From positions 1-15,710 of the forward strand of contig DAOVXH010000018.1 of the NCBI GenBank assembly GCA_030636255.1: a stretch of DNA of 15,710 bases, in the 5' to 3' direction. The stretch comes from Methanomassiliicoccales archaeon. Its GTDB lineage: Archaea > Thermoplasmatota > Thermoplasmata > SG8-5. The translations under genes were made by a program, and so were the position numbers. Under the pieces are notes generated by a model. It saw nothing but the letters and a program-made list of their open reading frames with translations, was not told the origin of the DNA and made no database searches. Of this stretch, positions 1-8,600 are shown piece by piece. The first letter of the stretch is position 1, and the number at the start of each line of letters is the position of its first letter.

Positions 1-635
1 ACTTTCCAATTGCCACAGGCAAGGAAGGTAATGTTTTCCGTGCTACAACCCATGATGGGGACTTTGTGGCAGTGAAGATCTATCGAGACAATAATGCCAC
101 ATTCAATCATATTCAGAAATACATCTCAGGTGATGTAAGGTTCAGGGGTGTTGGGAAAAATCGGAGACGAACCATTCATCTGTGGGCCCAGAAAGAATTT
201 CGCAACCTGGATAGAATGCATTCCAATGGCATTCCAGTTCCCAAGCCCATAACCTGTCAAAAGAACGTCATTGTCATGGAGTTCATTGGGACCGACGGAA
301 GTCCGGCACCGCATCTGCGAAGCGTGGAAATTGAAGAGCCATCTGAACTCTTCGATGCCTTGTATGAGGATTTGAAAAAGATATATCTTGATGCAAAGCT
401 TGTTCATGCAGATTTTTCTGAATATAATATTTTAATGACTGAAGCTGGGTATACCATTATTGACGTGGGCCAGGCAGTTCTCACCACCCACCCAATGACC
501 AGGGAGTTTCTTGAACGAGACCTGAAAAATCTGGCAAGGTATTTTAAACGATTAGGTATCCAGGCAGATGAGAAGGTCATGTTTGAAGACCTGAAAGAGG
601 CAAAAAATGCTCTACGTGAAGATTCCAAAAGATAG
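1..635 (+). CDS. rio1: RIO1-type atypical serine/threonine kinase, 5' end missing
   Basis: The frame is open from position 3 at the window edge to TAG at 633-635, giving about 210 visible residues; the N-terminal winged-helix part of RIO kinases lies outside. Visible motifs: a P-loop of the RIO type (ATGKEGNVFRA, positions 12-44), the ATP-anchoring lysine in VAVKIY, the catalytic loop HADFSEYN (His codon at 405, Asp at 411) and the metal-binding IIDVGQAV in place of DFG. These together are diagnostic of the RIO1 family, an ATPase/kinase acting in final maturation of the small ribosomal subunit in eukaryotes and archaea. A GTG at 66 is not the start: it encodes the Val before AVK inside the ATP-binding lobe. 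The 3' end overlaps the Dim2/Pno1-like gene by 29 nt, a partnership that fits its function. Family assignment is secure; the missing N-terminus cannot be judged. Confidence 0.95.
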   Translation, partial: FPIATGKEGNVFRATTHDGDFVAVKIYRDNNATFNHIQKYISGDVRFRGVGKNRRRTIHLWAQKEFRNLDRMHSNGIPVPKPITCQKNVIVMEFIGTDGSPAPHLRSVEIEEPSELFDALYEDLKKIYLDAKLVHADFSEYNILMTEAGYTIIDVGQAVLTTHPMTREFLERDLKNLARYFKRLGIQADEKVMFEDLKEAKNALREDSKR

Positions 636-1155
636 GGTTGGCGCCCTATTAGGCCCAAACGGTACAGTCAAGACACAGATAGAGCATAGCTGCGGTGTGA
701 CCTTAAAAGTAGACACCAAACTTGGCGATGTCACAATTATTCCAAAAACCGAAGCCATTGAGCAGGGATTGGTTGGGCTTGCTGCCAGAGACATTGTAAA
801 GGCCATTGCCAGGGGCTTTGCTCCTGAGAAGGCAATGCGGCTTACCAATGAGGATATGTACCTATCAATTGTGGATATAAGGGACTTTGCTGGCAAGAAT
901 CGCAAACATGTTCACAGAATAAGAGCCAGACTCATTGGCACAGACGGCAAGACTCGACGCCTAATTGAAGAATTGTCCGAATCAGATTTATCAATATACG
1001 GTAATACTGTCAGTATTATTGGTGACCTTATGTCCATGGATGCATCAAGGCGTGCTGTGGAAATGCTGCTGGAAGGCTCAGAACATTCTGCGGTTTACCG
1101 ATTTTTAGAGACAAAGCACAGGCAAATGCGGTTCAGGGAAATGAGCATGGAATAG
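607..1155 (+). CDS. pno1: Dim2/Pno1-like KH-domain RNA-binding protein
   Basis: This 182-residue protein has two KH domains. The first carries the GxxG loop GPNG at residues 16-19; the second carries GTDG at 111-114 followed by a charged helix, with the DIRDFAGKN segment typical of archaeal and eukaryotic Dim2/Pno1/Krr1 proteins around residues 90-98. The family binds the 3' end region of pre-16S/18S rRNA and cooperates with the Nob1 nuclease and RIO kinases. The ATG start at 607 is preceded by GAGG at 597-600 with a 6-nt spacer, all inside the rio1 coding sequence, so the 29-nt overlap looks real and translation of the two genes is probably coupled. Length is normal for the archaeal family. 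The closest alternative, another KH protein of the Krr1 type, would have the same general role. Confidence 0.92.
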   Translation: MLYVKIPKDRVGALLGPNGTVKTQIEHSCGVTLKVDTKLGDVTIIPKTEAIEQGLVGLAARDIVKAIARGFAPEKAMRLTNEDMYLSIVDIRDFAGKNRKHVHRIRARLIGTDGKTRRLIEELSESDLSIYGNTVSIIGDLMSMDASRRAVEMLLEGSEHSAVYRFLETKHRQMRFREMSME

Positions 1156-1166
1156 GGGAATGGCCT

Positions 1167-1273
1167 GTCGTGCACGACACCTATTTCAAAAATCAAATCC
1201 GAGCCAGTAAGCTCGGATGTTTATCGTGTACGACCTATTGAAGATAAACATACAGCTATGCTGGTTGTTTATC
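1167..1273. repeat. Structured repeat element, copy A (three-helix, covarying with copy B)
   Basis: Three inverted repeats are seen in order. The outer helix pairs GTCGTGCAC (1167-1175) with GTGTACGAC (1226-1234), 9 bp including one G-T wobble. Nested inside is the perfect 8-bp hairpin ATCCGAGC (1197-1204)/GCTCGGAT (1211-1218). After 8 nt comes the hairpin GATAAACA (1243-1250)/TGTTTATC (1266-1273), with an inner CAGC/GCTG stem and loop TAT. The same order, arm lengths and near-identical spacers recur at 1653-1761 with changed but still complementary arms. The left outer arm also begins a perfect 14-nt palindrome, TGTCGTGCACGACA (1166-1179). The last arm contains the TAA stop of the minus-strand gene 1269-1592. 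The element fills the convergent gap after the Dim2-like gene. Function is unknown: a 3'-UTR structure or small RNA on the minus strand is the likeliest reading, a small mobile repeat is the alternative. Confidence 0.85.
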
Positions 1274-1592
1274 CGTACATCACATTATTATCATCATCTG
1301 GCAGATGCCATTCTTGACGTTTTTTCATCTTTTCCTGAACGCGCTTCATCTGTTCGGTTTCCTTCCCTTTGAATGTAAAATCCCCACTTGCCAGTGTCAC
1401 ATAGGTGGTTCCGTCAGGTAATGGTTCAAGGCCAATCAATCCCTTTCTTGCCAAGGTTTTGATACTAATATCTACCTTTTTGGCCGAGGTATTTAGATAA
1501 TTGGATATGTCCTTCAGGGTGAGAGGATAAACCTCAACAACCAGTAATAGAATTTTGCCTTCAAGGCTCGAGGTGTCGAATATATGTGGCAT
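1269..1592 (-). CDS. Small winged-helix DNA-binding protein
   Basis: This 107-residue protein has one winged helix at about residues 10-70: helix-turn-helix LTLKDISNYLNTSAKKVDIS (24-43), recognition-type helix ending KTLARKGLIGLEP, then a beta-hairpin wing (GTTYVTLAS). A strongly basic helix (ETEQMKRVQEKMKKRQEW) follows, then an acidic tail ending DDDNNVMYG. The fold matches MarR/ArsR/TrmB-like archaeal regulators, but no specific family or ligand is recognisable and no metal or ligand pocket is evident, so it is probably a dedicated DNA-binding protein. The ATG at 1592 has a TATA-like box centred about 28 nt upstream, so the mRNA is probably leaderless. The final residues and stop codon are encoded by structured element A, and copy B lies upstream of the promoter. 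Confidence 0.75.
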   Translation of the reverse strand: MPHIFDTSSLEGKILLLVVEVYPLTLKDISNYLNTSAKKVDISIKTLARKGLIGLEPLPDGTTYVTLASGDFTFKGKETEQMKRVQEKMKKRQEWHLPDDDNNVMYG

Positions 1593-1614
1593 ACAATACC
1601 TTTATTGAACTGTA

Positions 1615-1624
1615 TAATATTAAA
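1615..1624 (-). promoter_or_regulatory. TATA-like box for gene 1269-1592
   Basis: On the minus strand the box reads TTTAATATTA, centred about 28 nt upstream of the ATG at 1592. This is the spacing expected for an archaeal promoter whose transcript starts at or next to the start codon. No Shine-Dalgarno match precedes the ATG, consistent with a leaderless message. Confidence 0.55.
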
Positions 1625-1652
1625 GTTACATATAGAACTGTGTGGGATGTTG

Positions 1653-1761
1653 GTCATACACGGTGCTTATGTAAATAAAGCAAATCTGGCTTTTGAGCCA
1701 GATAGATATAAGTGTATGACGTTTTCAGAAGATGAACATTCTGCTATGCTGATTGTTCATC
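1653..1761. repeat. Structured repeat element, copy B (three-helix, covarying with copy A)
   Basis: The outer helix is GTCATACAC (1653-1661) with GTGTATGAC (1712-1720), a perfect 9 bp. The nested hairpin is ATCTGGCT (1684-1691)/AGCCAGAT (1696-1703), a perfect 8 bp with loop TTTG. The final hairpin is GATGAACA (1731-1738)/TGTTCATC (1754-1761), a perfect 8 bp. Compared with copy A, six base pairs have changed on both sides: four in the nested hairpin, one in the outer helix and one in the last hairpin. One further outer pair is G-T in A and A-T in B. The last 31 nt match copy A at 26 positions. The final arm contains the TGA stop of the minus-strand gene 1757-2044, just as in copy A. The element occupies most of the 164-nt gap between genes 1757-2044 and 1269-1592. 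Confidence 0.85.
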
Positions 1762-2044
1762 CGAACATGGTTCCAGAGTCTGGCTTTTTCTTATCTGTCT
1801 TCTCCGCGGCCTCGATTATGTCAATTGAAATAATGGTATGAGTGGGTATTATTCTTACTCGTCCTGCCTCTTCACCATGGGTATCGTTCAGTTCCATTGC
1901 CATTCCCTCATCATGGCCTATTGCCGTGTATCCAAGGAACTTGCCGCTGCTTACCAGTGGTTTGTCCCTGGACTCTAGGGATTTTATGCTGTACCTTGAG
2001 CCAACTGTCAAAACTATTCCATTATCTTCTTTGTCATTTTTCAA
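1757..2044 (-). CDS. Small beta-rich protein of unknown function, second gene of a regulator operon
   Basis: This 95-residue protein begins at TTG (2042-2044). The start is chosen because the Shine-Dalgarno-like GGAAGTGAG at 2048-2056 lies just upstream and no in-frame ATG is nearby. The central sequence alternates hydrophobic residues with glycine turns (VGSRYSIKSLESRDKPLVSS, GKFLGYTAIG, GRVRIIPTHTIISIDIIE). This predicts a small five-stranded barrel of the SH3/Sm-like type; the closing IIPTHTIISIDIIE strand pair resembles the end of an Sm fold. That fold is a guess from pattern, not a recognised family. The C-terminal tail is lysine-rich (KTDKKKPDSG) and ends MFG, encoded by element B. It lies 4 nt behind the regulator gene 2049-2510 and is probably co-transcribed and translationally coupled with it. 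Confidence 0.75.
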   Translation of the reverse strand: MKNDKEDNGIVLTVGSRYSIKSLESRDKPLVSSGKFLGYTAIGHDEGMAMELNDTHGEEAGRVRIIPTHTIISIDIIEAAEKTDKKKPDSGTMFG

Positions 2045-2047
2045 TTT

Positions 2048-2056
2048 CTCACTTCC
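2048..2056 (-). promoter_or_regulatory. Ribosome binding site supporting the TTG start of gene 1757-2044
   Basis: Minus-strand GGAAGTGAG overlaps the TGA stop of the upstream gene (2049-2051) and ends 3 nt before the TTG. It matches most of the archaeal GGAGGTGAT consensus. This decides the unusual TTG start and indicates stop-start coupling between the two genes. Confidence 0.6.
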
Positions 2057-2510
2057 TTTTCTTCTGTGCCAGTACCTGAATATGATCTATGGTCTTCCGA
2101 TAGTTTGCCATGGCAACGGTAACATGTTCCTCGGCAAAATGCCAGGCATCTCCCAGGCTGCCGTATCTTAGCTTGTAGCCCTTGCGCTGTGCTCCTCCTT
2201 CGACATCAAGATATGCCTCCTCAAGCAGGTCCATGCTTTTCAGCTTCTTGATATGCCTGTAAATGGTAGGCTTGGAGGTCTTTAGCTCATGGGCAAGTTC
2301 TTCCACCAGCCAGGTCTTGTCACTCCTTAGAAGAAAAAAGTCCACAAAAAGCCGAAATGGAACACTGTCCCTGAGTTCGGTCACGCCGGTCCTGGGGCCG
2401 TATCCCTTGGGCAGATACCCTATATCAGCGAGAAATATGGCGCATACTTCTTCCAGGTCATCCAGAGAAGTTAGCGGGGCATTACGACTCACAGATATTT
2501 CGAAATTCAT
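2049..2510 (-). CDS. Winged-helix transcriptional regulator (ArsR/HTH_20-like)
   Basis: This protein has 153 residues. A helical N-terminal part (1-50) precedes a winged helix at about residues 52-120: WLVEELAHELKTSKPTIYRH (67-86) is a clear helix-turn-helix, followed by IKKLKSMDLLEE and a wing in which GGAQRKGYKLRYGSL is consistent with DNA backbone contacts. The C-terminal helix (AWHFAEEHVTVAMANYRKTI) could form a dimer interface. No metal-binding cysteine cluster of classic ArsR sensors is present. It probably represses or activates its own two-gene unit with 1757-2044. The ATG at 2508-2510 has no Shine-Dalgarno. An A/T-rich run on the minus strand (around 2556-2572) lies about 50 nt upstream and could be its promoter; transcription from the giant gene through the 117-nt gap is also possible. 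Confidence 0.82.
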   Translation of the reverse strand: MNFEISVSRNAPLTSLDDLEEVCAIFLADIGYLPKGYGPRTGVTELRDSVPFRLFVDFFLLRSDKTWLVEELAHELKTSKPTIYRHIKKLKSMDLLEEAYLDVEGGAQRKGYKLRYGSLGDAWHFAEEHVTVAMANYRKTIDHIQVLAQKKRK

Positions 2511-2627
2511 GCCATGGAGTATGTAACACCCGCATTAAGCATTTTGCTTTATTGCCTTATTTTTTAATGGTCTGTCTTTTTAGTTCTAAAATCCAGCCAA
2601 GCTCTTAAAAATTCCTCATTCATCCTC
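2511..2627 (-). promoter_or_regulatory. Intergenic region, probable promoter of the 2049-2510/1757-2044 unit
   Basis: On the minus strand this 117-nt gap begins just after the TAA of the giant gene. It contains a T-run and other T-rich stretches (2606-2612, 2590-2580) that could serve as a weak archaeal terminator, then an A-rich TTAAAAAATAAGG block (about 2557-2569) that could be a BRE/TATA region. No strong hairpin is evident. The assignment rests on composition and position only. Confidence 0.3.
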
Positions 2628-5600
2628 TTACCCTGTGGTGGCATGTTTCTTCCCCCTTCTCTTCCTTCTGATAACTAAAACTGACATTCCAAATGGTATG
2701 ATTATTGCAATTAGGCCAGCAGTGAATTCCGGCACTGGAATAACAATGCACATAATCCAGGCCTTTCCTGCATCACTATTGGTGCTGTCGAAGCCTGGAG
2801 CACCCACAATAATGTCCTGCTCACTGTCCCCATCCAGATCTCCTGCCATGTCCACAGACCAGCCGAAATACGAATTTTCATCATATGAGTAATTGACATA
2901 GTCTGCGTGCCATGCATATATTGAACTGGCTATGGAATTGGAGCCATTGAATATGTATGCTGCACCTGAGCCGGCAATGGAACTGTTTTCATTGAATGGC
3001 GCTCCAACTATCACATCACCAAATGTGTCACCATTATAATCACCCAGTCCAGCAACCGAGTATCCGAACCTGTCGCCATTAACTTCACCGATATATGTTA
3101 CATCTGGAGCATTACAGTATTGATAGTAAAGACTGACATTGTGAAGGATTGATGTACTTCCAATATGTGTTGTTGCCATTTCTATCTTGTACTGCAACTC
3201 TTTACCCACAACCTCGGTTGGGAATGTGTACCAGACACCATTGTATATGGCGGATTGATTCCAGGTTGTTCCACCATCTCTTGATATGTTAATCCATGAA
3301 GTTGTTCCTGTTGGTGCGGTCATGTTCCAGTATGCCTTCACGGCTGTAATATAATACGAAGTTGTGGTGGTAGCTGATGTGTACTCTCCTGGTGAGTTAA
3401 GGGTGTATAGCTTGATGTCATCAACATATCCCAGTGCCTGTCCATCGTTTAGAGCGGGGTCTGCGAAGCTCCATGGTTCTGTTGTTATTTCGATATTGTC
3501 TACAGTGGTCACGGGAGTAGTGAAACCAAGCCCAGCTCCTTGCAATTCTCCATCAATATAATAATCAAATAAATCAGTATCACAGTCAAATGCCACCAAG
3601 AAATGATACCATTGATTTGCTACGTAGGGCCTCAAAGAACTGACCAAATTCTCTGTCTGGTGGGCAAAGGCCCCGTCATTGAAACCAACCTCGATTGCAT
3701 CGGTATTGCCGCTTCTCAATATTATTGCAAATTCTTCCTCTGAGGTTCCCTGATCTGCGCATCTTGCCCAGAACTCAAATGCTCCAACTGTGGTAGTTGT
3801 AAAATCATCCCTGATTATAGCACAGCCAGCATCTGCTGTTGCACTATCATCATCCAGCATTAATGATTGGGAGCCGCCGTAGGCAACAGTAGTGGAGATT
3901 GCTACGTCAGTGTTTGTCGCCTGTGTCGGAACACCCCATGGCGGGTCGTCTGGGTCTGGACCAGCATCATCTTCAAAGTCATCTTCAATTATAATGTTGG
4001 AGGTGAGATTGAGCTCGCCTGTGGTTGTGGCAAATATATTATTGCTGGGATTGGTGGTGGCCAAACTACTGCCAGATGCTGTAAAATCTGCCTGAGAGGT
4101 GTCTGTTCTGGATGTGGATGTTTCGAAATCTCCGTCAAGATAGACAAATGCTTTTCCAGTAGAGCTTGAGTCTGCTGGAGCTCCGATTATGACATCGCCA
4201 TTGGTGCCGCCATTTAGATTTCCAGCGTCTGCAACAGACCAGCCGAAATAGGTCTCCAGAGTTGCTCCTCCCACACTCACATACATGTGATCAACATATA
4301 TTGTATCTGTATTTGAATCGGCAGTGGAATCGTCAATGACGCCGATATAAAGTGTTCCAGTGAAAGCATCCAGTGTTGCGTCGGAGAATGTCTGATAAGT
4401 TCCAGGGTCACTAGTGGCTGTTACATCCAGCATCTTTGTCCAGGTGCTGACCACTCCGGCGCCGGTTGTTGAATAATAGAACTCCATATTCTCGCCATCC
4501 TGGTCAGTGCGGTAAGCTTCCAGATTGAAGTTGGTGTCTGTGCCTGTTGAAGCAACAGAAATAGTCCATTTATGTTCCAATCTTGTGGCTACTGGGGTTA
4601 CCGTGGTATTGACACACATGTAATCCACTTCCAGAGTGTCTGCCTGACTATTGGCAGATGTATTGTCAATAGCTCCAACGTAGAATGCTCCACCAGTGTA
4701 TCCATCTGCATCCAGGTCGAAGGTATAAGATGACAATGCCTGGGTTTCTACCGAGAACATGTATGTCCATGCGGCAGTTCCAACATCTCCGGAATTTTCA
4801 GTTGCATAATAGAACATAAATTCATCGTTTGGACTGCCTCCAATATCCCAGCCAGCATGAAGTCTAAACTCATATTGATTGGCCGATGATGGAGTGGTTG
4901 TGAAGGTCCATTTGTGCTCCAGGCTGTAATATGGTGAGGTTATAACTTCCATGGTTACGTTCACATCATCCAGCCATGCGGCTTCCCCATTTGCAAGGAC
5001 TGCACGCCATTGAATTTGGAAAGCACTGTGCAAATATTGTGAATCGGTTATTGTCTCTTGATATTGATACCAGGTATCCTCGGTTGCTTGAAGAACTGCT
5101 AAATCTTCTATTAGATCCCAAGTCCCAGTATCATCATAGTAGTATAGCTCGTAATTAGCGGTATCCGCATCATCTTCCCGCCACCAGAAATCAACAGTGA
5201 TGCTGGTGGCAGTTGAGGTATCCATTGCTGGGGACTGCAGGGTGCCTGACACACCTCCACCAGTGGCGCCATCAAAATCTGCAGAGTACAAGTCAGTATA
5301 TGGAAAGTTGGTTTCCGGGTTCCAAGACGTTCCTGCGGCTTCGGTCCAACCGGCGGGCCAGGTGGCGCTCTCAAAGCCCTCTGTTGGAATAAGGGTGGTT
5401 GTGCTGGTGCCGCCAGTAATCTGATCCTCAACAATGTCCTCTGTGGTGCCGTCTAGGACCCAGGTATCTTCGTGATCAACTGTAACTGATGCGGATTCAT
5501 TGGCTGTTTCCGAAGCAGCAAAGTCCTCATCATAGGTCGCAGCAGCACTAACCTCGGTTATACTATGATATACATTATTGCTTGATTGTGTGTCTGTATG

Positions 5601-8600
5601 GGTGCCTGATTCCGTGCCAGTATCAGGAACATTGGTTGCCGTGAGATAATTTGTATTTTGAGTTGTTTTCTCTCCAATCAGCTCCTTGAACGGTATGGTC
5701 CTTATGTAGAGATGGTCCACTGATAAGATGTCCAATGCTGAATTGGTAGAGGTCTGGTCTGTGTCCACTACCCCTATATACAAGGTGCCAAAGAAATCGT
5801 TCAAAGCATTGTCAGAATAGGACTGATATGTATCGGTATCTGATGTTTGGGTAACTGTCAGCATGCTTGTCCAGCCTGTTCCGCCGACACTATTTTCGCC
5901 GGTTATGGAATAATAGAACTGGAAATCATCGCCCTCTGCATTGGATGTATGATTGGCCTCCACAAAGAATGTGCAATTTGATCTGGAAGGAATATCTGCA
6001 GTCCACTTGTGTTCCATGGCTGATGAATCCCTGAGGCCGAAGTTCATATATGAGTAGAAACCAAATGCCCCATCACCGGTTCCGCCTCCATCATTATCGC
6101 CGTCAATGACCAGCCTGTTTACTGCAGAGGTGTCATACCATGTTGAAAGGCTAGGACCTGAACCATAACCTGACCATTCTATGTCAAATAGAACACTGCC
6201 AACACCATCATAATTGAAATCTGAGTATCCTGCATCTGAGCCTATGTTAAAGATAAAGCCCCAGCCATCATCAATGCCCTGGAGTTCAACATTGCTTGAA
6301 TCATAAACAAGTGCGCGGTTTGCGATGAGGCTATTGTAATTTCCAGTGTCAGTCATATCTGTTGTCAGGGCTGTAAGGCCGCCAATATCACATAGCCAGA
6401 TTCTGAAATAGGATGTGCCGTATACTCCTGAACTGTCTGATGATGTACGCCACTGAAGCTCCTCGAAGAAACCGCTTGTAAGTTCGGCTTGAAGATAGAG
6501 CACCTGCATCTTATACGCAGTATTGGTGGATATGAATGGATTGATGTAAGAATTGGTTTCTGCACCCACAGAGAAGTAATTGCCAGCCACATAACTCTCT
6601 TTCAAATGTTCATGCGTATTATCCTGGCTTTGAGTGCTGGTATATGTATTGGTCAGCATGACTTTAACTGGAATATCAGAATCAGCAGTTTCCTCGACAG
6701 GGGTGTAATAAACATAACTTCTCTCCTTGCCAGGCTCTCCCACTATAACCTCGGTGCCGCCCAATGCATCGGTATTTCCAGCAGAGGATACTGAAGCTCC
6801 AAAATTTCCGCTGGCATATCTACCATTCAAAATTGTGTCTGCAGTTGCAGCGGTTGTTGGTATACTTCCATCGGAATAGAAAATGTAGGCATTACCCTTT
6901 CCAGAATTCGCTTCCGGTGCGCCTACGATGACATCCACATTTCCTGAATTATCATAATTGCCAGCACCACTTACACTGGCCCCGAACTTGTCCCCGGCGG
7001 CCTCTCCGGATATGGTTACATTGGCACTTACAGATGCAAGGTCCCAGGAACCGTCATCTGTCAAATGTTCCCAGTTTAGGCCTTTACCATAGAAGATGTA
7101 TGCATTTCCGTTTGTTGAATCTGGTGCGCCTATAATCAGGTCATCATAGCCGTCATTGTCCAGGTCTCCAGCATCGGCAACATCCCAGCCAAAATGATCT
7201 CCAGCTACTGAGCCAAGGATGGTCACATTTGCAAATGCTGCTTCCATATAATTTGAATTGGCAACATTGAAACCAGTGTAGCCAAAGAACACATAGGCAG
7301 CGCCCTCACCGCTATTTGCATAAGGTGCGCCAACCACAACATCGTCAGCTCCATCATTGTTAACATCACCAGCATAGGACACGTTCCATCCGAATTTATC
7401 ACCAATTGCCGAGCCGTTACCAGAAGTAACCTCATTAAGTTCAAGCATATCCCCGGCCATTGTCTGGTCCTGGATGCTGGCCCTTGTGGCTGCCAGTTCA
7501 ACTGCAATGGTGTCCAGGGAAGCATCGTCACAGGATTCGTCCCAGGATTCAATTTCAAACCATACTGCCGGATTGTTTCCTGTGTTGAGGGTAACATAGG
7601 CTTCCATTTCATTTGTATCTTTCATGTAGGTTGGTTCTTCCAGGAATGTCCAGTTCCAGATATTTGAATGTGTTCCTGAAAATGTGTTGAAACTGGCATT
7701 ATTCACCTTTCCATTCTTTCCTGTGAACTCAACCATTCTGTCGGCACCTATGCCACCTATTGAATATCCTGTGAAAGTCGAACCATCCGAGTCAATGTAA
7801 ATTCTGGCTGTGTCTTCGCCAGTTACTTCTGGCATGTCTGGCCTTCCTATGAAGGCCTCTGCCAGTGTCATTCCATTCTCTTCCCATACAAGCCATTCAT
7901 CATCACCCAGTGGATAATCTGCCTCACCATCGGCGTCCACATCTGGTCTTCCGTCAATCTGGCTTTCCTGGTCTGGGATTCCATCATTGTTAAAGTCATA
8001 CTCGTATCCAGCTTGTTCTTCATCGTCTGGGATGCCGTCCCTGTCAGAGTCCGGGCTTGTTGGGGTTTCAGAATCATCCGGGTCTCCTGGGGCCCTGATT
8101 GTATTGGTATTTGGAATAAGACCGCCAGCCATTATATTGTCTGCAGTGGAGAAATGCAAGAATAGTCCAGAGCCGTCATCAACTGCCCCATAATCTTCTA
8201 TGTCTATTTGGCTGGACTTGCCAACGGAATTCTCGTTAATGTCATCCACCAGTTCCCTTGTGACCCAGTCTGAAAAACCACCGTCGATTACTAAATCAGA
8301 TGGAACAGAGTTTATGTACCCAAGGCCATAGGAACATGCGAGAGTTTCCTTCCACAACACTCCATTGGTCAGTACCACATCAGATGGTGAGCTTAAACAG
8401 CATCCCAGGGTTCGGCCGTCAACTGCCCCACTGGCAATGTCTGCCCTGATTGTGTAGGTCCTGTCATTGCCCTCTGTGAGATGCTGATCTGTAAGGCTGA
8501 ATGACATTCTCTCTGCAGGATTGGCTGTGCTCAATACCTGGCCATTGCTATTGACAAGAGATACGCCTGAAAGGTCACTTGGCCGGGCGGTTCCCACAAG

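Noticed and set aside
66..635. GTG at 66 as the start of the RIO kinase
   Set aside because: The upstream in-frame sequence encodes the ATP-binding loop of the RIO family, so the true start lies outside the window.
1166..1179. The 14-nt palindrome TGTCGTGCACGACA as an isolated operator
   Set aside because: It is explained as the left outer arm of element A. Copy B has no palindrome at the same place, so pairing with the distant arm is the conserved feature.
1167..1761. Elements as H/ACA or C/D guide RNAs, or as a CRISPR-like array
   Set aside because: The nested hairpin is too asymmetrically placed for a pseudouridylation pocket, there are no C/D boxes, and only two diverged copies 486 nt apart exist, with genes between.
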